Source of the DNA: Trebonia sp963773105
GTDB lineage: Bacteria > Actinomycetota > Actinomycetes > Streptosporangiales > Streptosporangiaceae
Reading direction: 5' to 3'
DNA length: 64,000 bases
Assembly: GCA_963773105.1 (NCBI GenBank)
Contig: CAVZAA010000002.1
Location: forward strand, 1,178,001 to 1,242,000
The translations under genes and the position numbers were made by a program. Below the pieces are notes generated by a model, which saw only the letters and a list, made by a program, of their open reading frames with translations, searched no databases and was not told the DNA's origin. This document shows positions 33,893 through 42,072 of the stretch, in pieces (within the stretch, counting starts at the first letter, position 1; each line of letters opens with the position of its first letter).

Positions 33893-34075
33893 GGGAGTCG
33901 CCTTTCGCGGGTTGCCTGTCGGGCGCTCCCGGTGGCGACTACCTGAGTCGCGCGATCGTGGACTGCAGGGGAGCACCCACTATGGACACTGCGTTCATGG
34001 GTCTCACCTCCTGCCGATGGATCACGATCGCGGCGACGGTAGCACGACGGCGACGCAGTTCGCAACCGGGCTTCG

Positions 34076-34735
34076 TCAGCCTTCGCCGTTCGCTGGTCCA
34101 GCCGCGTATGGCAAATTGACCGTGTCGACATGGCCGGACCAGCGGAGCGTGAACTGCCAGCATCCTGTCGTCGGCATGTCAATTGTGGACGGGCCGGGTC
34201 CGCCGACGACGGTCCGCCGTTGCACCGCTCCGACCGCAGTCCCGCTGATCAGCTGCCGCGCCGTGATCTCAAGCGGGGCCCCAAGAGAAAGCGGAAGCTT
34301 CGACACCCAGAGGATCTTGTTGGCGCGGTTCGGCGGCGTGGGCGTGACGAGCGGGTCGTGTTGCGCCCAGAGCACGGCCACGATGCCGCCACGTGAGCCG
34401 ACCACGTGCGGCATGGGCTGGTTCGGCGGCGAGAACCCCGCGCGCGCCCAGGTCGGGAGCGAGCCGTAGACGACGGCTGAGGCGCACGAACTCGCCGCGG
34501 CCGGCTGTGCGGCGGTGGAGTTCGCTGCGTTCGGGGCGCCGGCCGAGGGCTCGAGCAGAACCCAGGTCGTCACGCCGGCGACTGCCAGCAGGACGGCTCC
34601 CATCCCCCGGGACCAGCGGCGACGGCGCCGCCTGCGTGCCTCCCTGATCAGCGCCTCGGCTTCTCCGGCACGCCCGCCGGCCTCCGTGGCGCGCTCGGCG
34701 TCAAGGGGTGAGCGTCGTTCGGCGAGAAAGAGCAC
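34076..34735 (-). CDS. Single-pass membrane protein downstream of GntR regulator
   Basis: This is a 219-residue protein. The N-terminus is charged and Arg-rich (RRRRRRRWSRG), followed by one membrane helix (about 44-62), an Ala/Ser linker and an exported domain with two Cys (SSCASAVVYGS and TTGCWQF). The final part, GCWQFTLRWSGHVDTVNLPY, looks like a beta-sandwich strand pair. It is 10 nt downstream of the GntR gene, so it is probably the controlled target. No known family is recognised. Confidence 0.65.
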   Translation of the reverse strand: MLFLAERRSPLDAERATEAGGRAGEAEALIREARRRRRRRWSRGMGAVLLAVAGVTTWVLLEPSAGAPNAANSTAAQPAAASSCASAVVYGSLPTWARAGFSPPNQPMPHVVGSRGGIVAVLWAQHDPLVTPTPPNRANKILWVSKLPLSLGAPLEITARQLISGTAVGAVQRRTVVGGPGPSTIDMPTTGCWQFTLRWSGHVDTVNLPYAAGPANGEG

Positions 34736-34745
34736 CTTAACCTCC

Positions 34746-35084
34746 CTAGGAAACGTCCCTGATCATTGCGATGAGCTCTTCTGGCCGGTAGCCCTGCTCG
34801 CGTCCGAAGGCCACGAGCTCTCGCACCTTGCTCATCACGGCGCCTCGCTGCGGAGTCCCGGCGACGGTGATCCCGCGGCCTCGCCGGAACTCGAGCAGGC
34901 CCTCGTCCCGCAACTGGCGCAGGGCCCTGAGCACCGTGTTCTTGTTGACGTCGAGCACGGCCGCAAGGTCCTTCGCGAGCGGCATCCGCTGCCCCGGTTT
35001 CACCTCGCCATTGGCGATCTCCCGCCGCAGCTCGGCGGCCACCTGCTCGTACAGCGGGACCTGGGCGCCCGGGTCGATCTTCAT
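34746..35084 (-). CDS. GntR-family regulator, YtrA subgroup
   Basis: This is a 112-residue protein from ATG 35084. It has a GntR winged helix (QVPLYEQVAAELRREIANGE, then MPLAKDLAAVLDVNKNTVLRALRQLRDEG) and only a short C-terminal tail, as in the YtrA subgroup that usually controls ABC transporters or adjacent membrane proteins. It forms a probable two-gene operon with the membrane protein that follows. A candidate operator is at 35089-35110. Confidence 0.92.
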   Translation of the reverse strand: MKIDPGAQVPLYEQVAAELRREIANGEVKPGQRMPLAKDLAAVLDVNKNTVLRALRQLRDEGLLEFRRGRGITVAGTPQRGAVMSKVRELVAFGREQGYRPEELIAMIRDVS

Positions 35085-35088
35085 GGTG

Positions 35089-35110
35089 CTAGTAAGGGTA
35101 GCTCTATTAG
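35089..35110. promoter_or_regulatory. Candidate GntR/YtrA operator
   Basis: CTAGTA and TATTAG, imperfect inverted arms 10 bp apart, sit immediately upstream of the GntR start. One mismatch in the arms keeps confidence low. Confidence 0.35.
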
Positions 35111-35230
35111 ACCTTCTTGGGAAGGCGCATCCCCGCATGGCAATGCGCATCCTGCGGCACTGCATGTTCATTTGCCTATGTGAGGGTAGCCCGCAGCAAG
35201 TGTCTTTTCTGAGACTGAGAGGAGCGAGGC

Positions 35231-35329
35231 ATGGCTGGCAAGTTCGAGGTGTATCAGGATCGCGCAGGTAAGTACCGCTTCCGACTCAAGGCAAGGAACG
35301 GCGAGGTCGTCGCCCAAGGGGAGGCGTAG
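35231..35329 (+). CDS. Truncated DUF1508 (YegP-like) peptide
   Basis: This 32-residue ORF encodes MAGKFEVYQDRAGKYRFRLK and then ARNGEVVAQGEA before a TAG. This is the first half of a DUF1508/YegP repeat, which normally continues through a second conserved half with a Ser/Lys-rich helix. A good ribosome-binding site (GAGAGGAG) precedes it. The early stop suggests decay, although a short product could still be made. Confidence 0.6.
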   Translation: MAGKFEVYQDRAGKYRFRLKARNGEVVAQGEA

Positions 35330-35439
35330 TTAGCGAGCCTTTTACGGCTTGTCGGACGCGGACGCGGGCGCGGGCGTGGGTGGCGGTGGAGTGTGGTGCT
35401 GTGGATCGTGGGGAGCACGCCGCCTAGGCTCGGTTGCGA

Positions 35440-35845
35440 TGACGTGCCCCTCGCCCGCGACGTGGCAGCCTTCGCTCGCGCCCTGCACGGGTGGATCCAA
35501 CCGGAGGTCCGGTGAAGCCGCCGGGTTCGCGCGGGTCAGCGGTGCGCCACGCCGATGACGGCGTCCGCCGGGTGCTGCCCGGCTCGCCGGGCATGACGAC
35601 GGCTTCGACTGACCGCGGCCGAGGCGGCCTGGGACGCCTGCCTGGCCGCTCGCAACTGGGTCCGCAACCCAGTGTGGATCCATGGTGATCTGCAGCCGGG
35701 CAACCTGATCACCGACCGCGGCCGACTGGCCGCGGTCATCGACTTCGGTGCGCTCGGCCTCGGCGATCCGGCGCCGGACGTGGCTCCGGCGCTGTGGACC
35801 TTCACCGGCGCGGCCCGGGACGCCTACCGGGAGGCCCGCACCATC
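35440..35845 (+). pseudogene. Remnant of an aminoglycoside-phosphotransferase-like kinase
   Basis: Pieces of an APH-fold kinase occur in several frames: DVPLARDVAAFARALHG, then VKPPGSRGSAVRHADDGVRR, then AAEAAWDACLAARNW and VWIHGDLQPGNLIT with the catalytic HGDLxxGN motif, and AAVIDFGALGLGDPAPDVAP with the DFG motif. The N-terminal lobe is missing and frameshifts separate the parts. The last piece runs in frame into the F420-reductase-like sequence. Confidence 0.7.
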
Positions 35846-36424
35846 GGCGCGCTGGCGGTCGCGGGCGGCAACACCGTCGAGGTCATGGGCCGCGATCAGT
35901 CCAAGGCCGCCGGCCTGGCCAAGGCTCTCGGCGGCGGCGCCACGACGGGAGAGTGGGGCGCCGTCCCGGCCGGGGACATCGTCATCGTGGCCGTGTTGTA
36001 CGACGGCGTCGTTCCGGTCGTCGCCGAGTACGGAGACGCCCTCGCGGGCAAGGTCATCGTCGACATCAGCAACCCCTTCAATGCCGAGGCCGACGGGCTG
36101 GCCACCCGCGAGGGCACCTCGATCGCGCAGGAAGTCGCCACGGCCGCCCCGGCCAGCGCCAGCGTGTTCAAGGCGTTCAACACCATCTTCCGTCACGTCC
36201 TGGAGAAGGGCCGGCCGCTCGACGTCTTCATCGCCGGCGACGACGCGCAGGCCAAGGCGGGCCTGGAGGCGTTCATCGAGAGCCTCGGGCTGCGCCCGCT
36301 GGACGTCGGCGGCCTGAAAATGGCGCACTGGCTGGAAGGAGCGAGCCTGGTCGAGATGGGCCTCGCCCGCCACGGGGCGGGGAACTGGGACCTCGCCCTC
36401 AGCGTCACCGAATTCCACGGCTGA
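35672..36424 (+). CDS. Chimeric ORF: kinase C-terminus fused to F420/NADP reductase-like domain
   Basis: This is a 250-residue open frame starting at GTG 35672. Residues 1-52 are the end of an APH-like kinase (HGDLQPGN, DFG). From about 55 on it is an NADPH-dependent F420 reductase/NAD-binding protein (TIGALAVAGGNTVEVMGRDQ through MAHWLEGASLVEMGLARHG). The reductase has lost its first 15 or so residues, including the first Rossmann strand and the GxGxM motif needed for dinucleotide binding. It is probably non-functional as a reductase unless the new N-terminus compensates. Confidence 0.6.
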   Translation: MWIHGDLQPGNLITDRGRLAAVIDFGALGLGDPAPDVAPALWTFTGAARDAYREARTIGALAVAGGNTVEVMGRDQSKAAGLAKALGGGATTGEWGAVPAGDIVIVAVLYDGVVPVVAEYGDALAGKVIVDISNPFNAEADGLATREGTSIAQEVATAAPASASVFKAFNTIFRHVLEKGRPLDVFIAGDDAQAKAGLEAFIESLGLRPLDVGGLKMAHWLEGASLVEMGLARHGAGNWDLALSVTEFHG

Positions 36425-36429
36425 ACCGC

Positions 36430-36600
36430 ACCGGACGATATGGGCAGGGATGCGGCCGAGGTCGTTGACCTCCAGGCCCCGCTCCCTGGCCCAGTCGCGC
36501 ACCTCCTTGTTTTTGTCGTCTGCGGAGGACCTGCGGGCGCGGGCTGGCCGACCGGAGGACCCGGTGACCTTGCGGGGGCGGTATCTTCCAGGTAGGTGAC
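36430..36600 (-). pseudogene. Remnant of Lsr2 DNA-binding domain
   Basis: The minus frame reads DDKNKEVRDWARERGLEVND followed by LGRIPAHIV, matching the C-terminal AT-hook-like domain of Lsr2 (the RGR-equivalent is LGR). The N-terminal oligomerisation domain is absent, and downstream of AHIV the frame runs into antisense of the reductase gene. It is a fragment of a nucleoid-associated protein. Confidence 0.6.
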
Positions 36601-36639
36601 CGGGAGCGAGGCGCCTTTGGTACATGCTGCACCCCTTTG

Positions 36640-36740
36640 GTCGATTCAGTGAAGCCCGAGTGAGAAGCGTGCGCGATCTGGACGTTCCCGAAGTCCGCTC
36701 CGGTGAGCGCCAGGGCGCCCGCGAGGACCTGCCGGAGCAG
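36640..36740 (-). pseudogene. Remnant of a GAF domain
   Basis: Directly after the TAA of the 84-residue ORF, in the same frame, the sequence reads LLRQVLAGALALTGADFGNV and continues QIAHASHSGF, a shortened start of a GAF domain as in actinobacterial GAF-ANTAR proteins. A stop codon and an internal deletion have disrupted it. Confidence 0.5.
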
Positions 36741-36995
36741 TTAGCTCAGCCGGAGGACAGTGCGGAGGTCTTTGGTCAGATCGTGCAGGCGCCGCATCGG
36801 GTCCGGTGCATCGAGCCCGAAGCGCACTGCTGAGGTCAAGTGCTCGGCTCGCTGTGCGAGCTGCCCGTTGCTGGCCGCGAGTCGGCCGTTGTCCTCGCCG
36901 CCGACCGGTGATGGTCGCGGGACTGGGCTCCGGTAAGCGGCCACGGCCCGCTGCAGCGGCTCCGTCAGGTTCTCGATCCCATATGCGGCAGTCAC
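36741..36995 (-). CDS. 84-residue ORF, probable N-terminal part of a broken GAF protein
   Basis: It starts with ATG overlapping the stop of the LuxR gene by 4 nt, so translation could be coupled. The sequence is helical (LTEPLQRAVAAYRSP, MRRLHDLTKDLRTVLRL). The TAA is followed in frame by a GAF remnant, so the ORF looks like the N-terminus of a longer sensor protein now cut by a stop codon. No function is assigned. Confidence 0.45.
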   Translation of the reverse strand: MTAAYGIENLTEPLQRAVAAYRSPVPRPSPVGGEDNGRLAASNGQLAQRAEHLTSAVRFGLDAPDPMRRLHDLTKDLRTVLRLS

Positions 36996-39766
36996 GAAGC
37001 GTCCTCCTCCCCGGCCTTGGCATGCTCCAGCGCGATGCGGGTCAGCTCGACACGTGACCTGATGTCGAGCTTGCGGAACACCTGGCGCAGGTGGAACGCG
37101 ACCGTGTGCGTGCTGATGAACAGCTGATTGGCTATCCGCTGGTTTGTCAGCCCTTGGGCGACGAGGCGGGCCGTGGCCAGCTCGGTGTCAGTGAGGCTCT
37201 TCCAGCCCACTGCGGGCCGTTTCGCGGTTCCCCAGTGCCGGTGCCGTATCCCCAGCTCGCGCAGTCGCCAGCGCGTGCGCGCTACGTCTCTGCCTGCCCC
37301 CACCCGCGCGTACTCACGCAGCGCCTCGTCAAATGCCCGGGCGGCTTCGTCCCCCTTGCCCGCCTCGGCGAGCAGGACACCCTGGTCTTCGGTCGCGCAT
37401 GAGCGGATCCACGGGTCCGGCAATTCGGCGGCCGCGTGCACCAACCGGGATATGTCGCCGGCCAGCAGCCCTTCGGCGTAGTCGGCCGACGCGCGGATAA
37501 CCGCGAACGTGGGGTTGGCCCGGGACGTTTCGCTGATGACGGAGGCGATGTTCGCTGCCTGCCCGCGGTCTTCCGCGGCGAGGGCGGCGCGGACCAGCCA
37601 GGGCGCGATGCCCGGATCGGCCAGCAGAACAGACCTGTGCTCGTCCAGTTCGCCCAGCACGTCTGCCAGCATGTCCAGTGCGGCCCGCGGGCCACGGCGG
37701 GCCTCGAGAACCTGGGCTGTCACCAGACGTGCCGCGCCCTCCCCGTAGGCCGATCCGTAGGAGCGGCCGTTACCCGACAGCCGCTCCGCGTAGTCGTCGG
37801 CCGCGCGCAGATCACCCTGGCGCAGGGCGACGGTGGCGAGGACCGGCAGGACGAGCGCGTCACGCCCGTCAGGCCCATGCGCACCCGTCGCCCCCGAGGC
37901 CGACTGGGCGAGCGCCGCCGCGTCGTCGAGCCGACCCGTCGCCAGGGCGATCCGGGCGCGCATTGCCTCGGCGATTCCCTCCGGCCACTGGCTCGCCGCC
38001 GGCACCTCGACAGATTCCACGGAGTTCACGATCGCCGTGGCTTCGTTGGTCCGGCCGACGTCGATCAGCCTGGCGGCGAGGAAAAGCCGGGGGTTGAAAT
38101 GGGTAGTCTCATACAGCCCCTCCGCTGCTTTCCTGGCGGCCTGGGTGACCAGGTCCAGCGCCTCCGTGGGCCCGCCCGCGTCCCAGGCGGCCATCGCGAA
38201 CGCCATCATCGCGGCGATCACAATCTCACCGCGCTTAGCGCCCGGCTCGGCGAGGACGGCCCTGGCCAGCTGATCGACCTGCCTGTTGCCGCGCAGCCCC
38301 GCCCACGCCCACAGCAGGGCTATGGTCGCGTCGTCGCGCAGGCCCGGTGTGATCTCGAAGGATGCGAGCACGGCCTGGGCCTCGATCATCGCGTCCGCGG
38401 CCCGCCCGGTCAGGGTGAGCAGCGACGACAGCGCGCACCCCAGCGCCGCTCTGTCCAGCGCGGGCAGGGGCACGGCGAGGGCCGAGCGGACCAGGGTCTC
38501 CGCCGCGTCCCACTGCCCCGCCGCGGTCAGCGTCCTGACCACGGTCGCCGTGCGGGCAGACCGCTCCGGGGCGGACGGCGGGGTAAGCACCAGCACTCGG
38601 GTCGCCAGGTCAGCCGCGGCTCGGGGAGCGAACGGCAGCAGTTCCGCCACGGCGCTATCAAGCCCGGCCAGGGCGACGGCATCACCGGGACGGGCTCCGT
38701 TGAGCAGGTGCTGCGCCGCGGGAACGGCCGAACCGCCCCGCGTGAGCAGCATGTGCCCGAACTGCCAGTGCAGGGCCTGCTGGACGGGTTTCGGCAGCAG
38801 TTGCGCTACCGCTTGCCGGACGAACTCGTGCTGGAACGCCAGCCCGTCTGGTGTCGCCGCAAGGAGGTGCGCGCACACCGCCTCATCGAGCACGCCCAGC
38901 AAGGCGCCAGGCGACTGGCTCAGTATCTCCGCGACGTCCTCGATCCGGAAGGAACTCCCCAGGAGGGACGCTGTCTCGGTGAACTGGCGGGTGCCCGCGG
39001 ACAGTCCCTTGAGCCTGTCGGCGGCCAGTATCTGGATCCGCTCGGAAACCTGGGCGGACGTCAGGCTGGCTCGCCCGCCGGCCACGGCGATGGCGTCCTC
39101 GTCGAGCAGCCCGCGGAAGGCCTCGGCGAGTATGAAGGGGTTTCCCGCGGCGCCGACCGCGAGTTCGACCAGCGCCGTGTCGGGGACGGCGCCGAGCACA
39201 TCGCTGATCAGCGCGATCTGAGCCTCTAGGTCGAGCGGCCCCAGGATGATCAGGGCGGCTCCCTCATCTTCGAGCCGCTCGAAGAGCAGCTCTGCGGTGC
39301 CAGGGTGCGGCGACCTCGCCATGGCGAGAATCCAGGACAGCGGGTAAGAGGCCAGCAGCTGCGGCAGGGACCGGAACGCGTTCATGGTCGCCTGGTCGGA
39401 CCACTGGACATCGTCAAGGGTCACCAGCACGGGACCCGCGGCCGCCAGCCCCTCCAGCCTGGCGAACACCGTGCCAACCGAGGGCGCCGCGGTCGCCATG
39501 GCGTGGACCGCGCTGAGCAGCGGTGCCAGCGGCGTGGCCTGGCTCAGCTCATCGGCGACCGCAGTGACCGGGGAAAAGCCCCGCTCCCGGGCTTCACGGG
39601 CTGCCGCGGCGAGCAGCAGCGACTTCCCCATGCCCGGGTCGCCTTCCACGAGCAGGACCTTGCCCTGGCCTTCCGCCGTGCTCGCGAGCAAGCTTAGAAC
39701 TACGTCATACTCCGCTGCCCGTCCCCGCATCGGGCTCGCGTCAGGCGAATCAGCTTGGTCAGCCAT
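36992..39766 (-). CDS. Large ATP-binding LuxR-family (LAL) regulator
   Basis: This is a 924-residue regulator from ATG 39766. It has an N-terminal AAA/NACHT-like ATPase with Walker A GDPGMGKS and Walker B PVLVTLDDVQWSD, a long helical TPR-like middle region and a C-terminal LuxR helix-turn-helix (LTDTELATARLVAQGLTNQR, then THTVAFHLRQVFRKLDIRSR). LAL proteins respond to small ligands and activate nearby genes. It lies downstream of a BON gene on the same strand. A decayed copy of the gene is at 53190-53605, next to a second BON gene. Confidence 0.95.
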   Translation of the reverse strand: MADQADSPDASPMRGRAAEYDVVLSLLASTAEGQGKVLLVEGDPGMGKSLLLAAAAREARERGFSPVTAVADELSQATPLAPLLSAVHAMATAAPSVGTVFARLEGLAAAGPVLVTLDDVQWSDQATMNAFRSLPQLLASYPLSWILAMARSPHPGTAELLFERLEDEGAALIILGPLDLEAQIALISDVLGAVPDTALVELAVGAAGNPFILAEAFRGLLDEDAIAVAGGRASLTSAQVSERIQILAADRLKGLSAGTRQFTETASLLGSSFRIEDVAEILSQSPGALLGVLDEAVCAHLLAATPDGLAFQHEFVRQAVAQLLPKPVQQALHWQFGHMLLTRGGSAVPAAQHLLNGARPGDAVALAGLDSAVAELLPFAPRAAADLATRVLVLTPPSAPERSARTATVVRTLTAAGQWDAAETLVRSALAVPLPALDRAALGCALSSLLTLTGRAADAMIEAQAVLASFEITPGLRDDATIALLWAWAGLRGNRQVDQLARAVLAEPGAKRGEIVIAAMMAFAMAAWDAGGPTEALDLVTQAARKAAEGLYETTHFNPRLFLAARLIDVGRTNEATAIVNSVESVEVPAASQWPEGIAEAMRARIALATGRLDDAAALAQSASGATGAHGPDGRDALVLPVLATVALRQGDLRAADDYAERLSGNGRSYGSAYGEGAARLVTAQVLEARRGPRAALDMLADVLGELDEHRSVLLADPGIAPWLVRAALAAEDRGQAANIASVISETSRANPTFAVIRASADYAEGLLAGDISRLVHAAAELPDPWIRSCATEDQGVLLAEAGKGDEAARAFDEALREYARVGAGRDVARTRWRLRELGIRHRHWGTAKRPAVGWKSLTDTELATARLVAQGLTNQRIANQLFISTHTVAFHLRQVFRKLDIRSRVELTRIALEHAKAGEEDAS

Positions 39767-39986
39767 GCCGTCCCCCCCAAACGGACGCCAACCAAAATCT
39801 ATCAGGCCATTGACTAAGGATTGACTAAGCAAAGCTCGCTGAACCGTAACCCGGGGACCGGCACGGGCGCCAATGCGCATGATCGGCTTATCGCACAGTG
39901 CATCCGGCTGCGAGCCGCCACCAGTCCGTTCGGAGTTGCGGGGGATCGGCGGCGGAGCGATCCGCCGACCCCGCACGGCCGGCCGC

Positions 39987-40640
39987 CTACGGGGAGACCA
40001 CGAGATGGCTCTCTACGGCGGAGATGCCGGGCGCCGAGGCCGCCGCCGCCCGGGCCGCGGCGGCCTCTTGGATGGAGTGCACGTGGCCGTACAGCTTCGC
40101 GGTATGGTCGGACACCCCCACGCTGATGTGGCGCGCGTCGACCTCAGCCTCGCGCTTGAAGGCGTCCTCGATCACCTCCTGGACCTTCAGAGGGCTCGCA
40201 GGCGGCTTGACCGTGATGGTGTCGGTCACGCCGATCACTCCGCGGACCTGGCGAACCATCCGCTCGACTTCGCGCCGCTGGTAGTCGTGACCGACCTCGC
40301 CGTCGAGCGTGACCCAGCCGTTCCGCACCTCGGCGTGCACCTTGCCCTCGGGCACTTGCACGTTCCACTCAAGAACGTGCGCGATCGCTTTGGCGATGTC
40401 GGAGTCGTCCCGCGGCGCGCCGGCCAGTTTGACCTGCAGATCGTTGGCCACAGCCTTGACACCGTACACTCGCTCCGCCGCACGGGCGGCGGCCAGCCTT
40501 TCCGCGTAGGTTGGCACATTACCGGTCAGGGTTACCGCGCCGTCCTGGACGGCCACGCCGATAGCGGCGGGGTCGCTTATCTGGGGATCCCACTGTAGTT
40601 CGCTGATGACGTCGACCCTGAGCTCACTGTCTGACTTCAT
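39987..40640 (-). CDS. Triple BON-domain protein
   Basis: This is a 217-residue protein with three consecutive BON domains: LQWDPQISDPAAIGVAVQDG up to about 75, then VLEWNVQVPEGKVHAEVRNG to 150, then FKREAEVDARHISVGVSDHT to the end. The glycine-centred GxVxT/DGEV turns are present. It has no signal peptide, so it is cytoplasmic. BON proteins bind phospholipids or other ligands and are often stress-induced. An equal-length paralog is at 53619-54272, and C-terminal scraps of others are at 41979 and probably 62090. It has a good GGAGAGG ribosome-binding site. Confidence 0.92.
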   Translation of the reverse strand: MKSDSELRVDVISELQWDPQISDPAAIGVAVQDGAVTLTGNVPTYAERLAAARAAERVYGVKAVANDLQVKLAGAPRDDSDIAKAIAHVLEWNVQVPEGKVHAEVRNGWVTLDGEVGHDYQRREVERMVRQVRGVIGVTDTITVKPPASPLKVQEVIEDAFKREAEVDARHISVGVSDHTAKLYGHVHSIQEAAAARAAAASAPGISAVESHLVVSP

Positions 40641-40752
40641 CGGTCCACCTCTCCTGGTCGCTTGTCCGCTCCGTTACCAGACTGCTACTTGCGGTGCGGA
40701 GCCACATCACTCGTCCGGGTAGGGTCACGGCTCGCGGTGCGAGGGCGGCGGA

Positions 40753-41310
40753 TCAGGTCGCTGAGGCCGGCGCCCCGGGTGAGGCCGTTGGCTGCTCCCA
40801 GGTCGGTGCCTTCAGGTCCTCCCCGTGCAGGATCTTCATGAGCTGCTGCTCCGCCTCGTGGGGCAGCGAGGTTCGCAGGACTGTCCCGCCGTAAGGCCGC
40901 AGCGCCTCCACCAACTTGTCGTAGGTCGCCTTGCGGAGGATAACCAGGACCGCCGATGTTCCGGGCTCGAGCATGTCCTGGACGCGCTGTTTGAAGTCGT
41001 CCTTGATGCCGAGGTTCTCGGCGGCGCCGAGCGCGGCTCCCATGATGCCTCCCGCGACGCCGACCAGTGGGGCGAGCGGGAACAGGAAGAGCAGCCCGAT
41101 CAGGACTCCCCAGAACAGGCCGCTGAAGCTTCCCCAGGCCACCGCGTGGTGTGCGGGCGTGGTGATATGAAGCTTCCCCTTCTGGTCGCGCCTGATGATG
41201 GCGGCGTCTTCGAGGTCGACCAGATAGTCGTGCTCCAGCTTGACGAGTTCCTCCCAGACGTTCTGGGCCGTCTCCTCGTCCGGGTAGCCGATAACGATCA
41301 GGTCGCTCAT
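40753..41310 (-). CDS. DUF1269-type membrane protein
   Basis: This is a 185-residue protein from ATG 41310, preceded by AAGGAGG. It matches the DUF1269 family: MSDLIVIGYPDEETAQNVWE, IIRRDQKGKLHI, then a Gly-rich membrane stretch (about 62-98) and a soluble domain LEPGTSAVLVILRKATYDKL. The family is associated with membrane and stress functions but is not biochemically defined. It lies upstream of the BON gene in the same direction and is absent from the second LuxR-BON block. Confidence 0.9.
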   Translation of the reverse strand: MSDLIVIGYPDEETAQNVWEELVKLEHDYLVDLEDAAIIRRDQKGKLHITTPAHHAVAWGSFSGLFWGVLIGLLFLFPLAPLVGVAGGIMGAALGAAENLGIKDDFKQRVQDMLEPGTSAVLVILRKATYDKLVEALRPYGGTVLRTSLPHEAEQQLMKILHGEDLKAPTWEQPTASPGAPASAT

Positions 41311-41470
41311 TGCGGTGCCTCCTTCGGACCTGAGTGCGCGCTGGCCATGGCTATAGGGCAAGCGTGACCGCGCTGACTCGCGGGCGCATCAGCACATCGG
41401 CTAGTTCGAGCCGCGCCGGGCCGCTGCTTCGGCATCACCTCATGCATCCGGCGCACCTTCCCTGCTACGC

Positions 41471-41508
41471 ATGCCCGCAGCCGGCAGACATGCCCGCAGC
41501 CGGCAGAA
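41471..41508. repeat. Two tandem copies of a 19-bp unit
   Basis: ATGCCCGCAGCCGGCAGAC at 41471-41489 is followed at once by ATGCCCGCAGCCGGCAGAA. The 19-bp period is not a multiple of three, and no ORF is affected. Confidence 0.7.
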
Positions 41509-41582
41509 ATGTGCAGTGACTCGAGGACGGATCGACCAGGCAGTACTTCTCTGCTTCCGGCTGGCTGGAAGTACTGCTACTG

Positions 41583-41903
41583 CTATCCCGCTTTGGTCCC
41601 GAACGGGAAGAGCATCCTCCGCCCGCTGAGCGTGATGATCTTCCGGACCATCGCCGACGCGGCGATCACGTGCATCGACCAGCCGCACAGTTCGGCGTGT
41701 CGCAGCGTCAGCACCAGCGCCCGCAGCCCGGCGCAATCCATGAAGGAGACGGCGGACAAGTCGAGCAGTAGGCGCGGGCCGTGCGCCCGCGTTATCCGCA
41801 GCAAGCTTTCCTGCAGCCGATCCGCCACGCAGACATCGATTTCTCCTTCGATCCGCACCACGGCCCAGCTGCCGCCAGGGCGGACACGCAACGTCGGACC
41901 CAT
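41583..41903 (-). CDS. STAS-domain anti-sigma-factor antagonist
   Basis: About 106 residues from ATG 41903. It has the STAS fold: GGSWAVVRIEGEIDVCVADR, then RLLLDLSAVSFMDCAGLRAL and a C-terminal VRKIITLSGRRMLFPF. The usual phospho-acceptor serine in DSSG is Ala (DCAG), so switching by phosphorylation at this position is not possible and it may act in a constitutive or different way. Fragments of a related gene lie at 54440-54560 beside the second BON gene. Confidence 0.88.
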   Translation of the reverse strand: MGPTLRVRPGGSWAVVRIEGEIDVCVADRLQESLLRITRAHGPRLLLDLSAVSFMDCAGLRALVLTLRHAELCGWSMHVIAASAMVRKIITLSGRRMLFPFGTKAG

Positions 41904-41978
41904 TGCTCTCCCTCTCCGCGCGTGCTCGCAGGCGACGGCCCCCTTGACAGCGGTCACCTGCGGTGACGCAGGACGCCG

Positions 41979-42072
41979 CTACGGTGAGATCACGGGTGGC
42001 TTTCCACGGTGGCGACCCCGGGCGCCGAGGCGGCCGCCGCCCGGGCTTATCTCGTACACCGAGTGGACGTGC
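41979..42072 (-). pseudogene. C-terminal remnant of a BON-domain gene
   Basis: On the minus strand this reads HVHSVYEI, then after a frameshift ARAAAASAPGVATVESH, then VISP and a stop. The two intact BON proteins end HVHSIQEA, ARAAAAAAPGIAAVESHLVVSP. So this is the last thirty or so codons of a BON gene with one or more frameshifts. The 5' end of the monooxygenase ORF begins inside this remnant on the opposite strand. Confidence 0.75.

Noticed and set aside
37436..39229. 597-codon plus frame opposite the LAL regulator
   Set aside because: It is a typical high-GC antisense shadow of an intact gene with no ribosome-binding site or domain.
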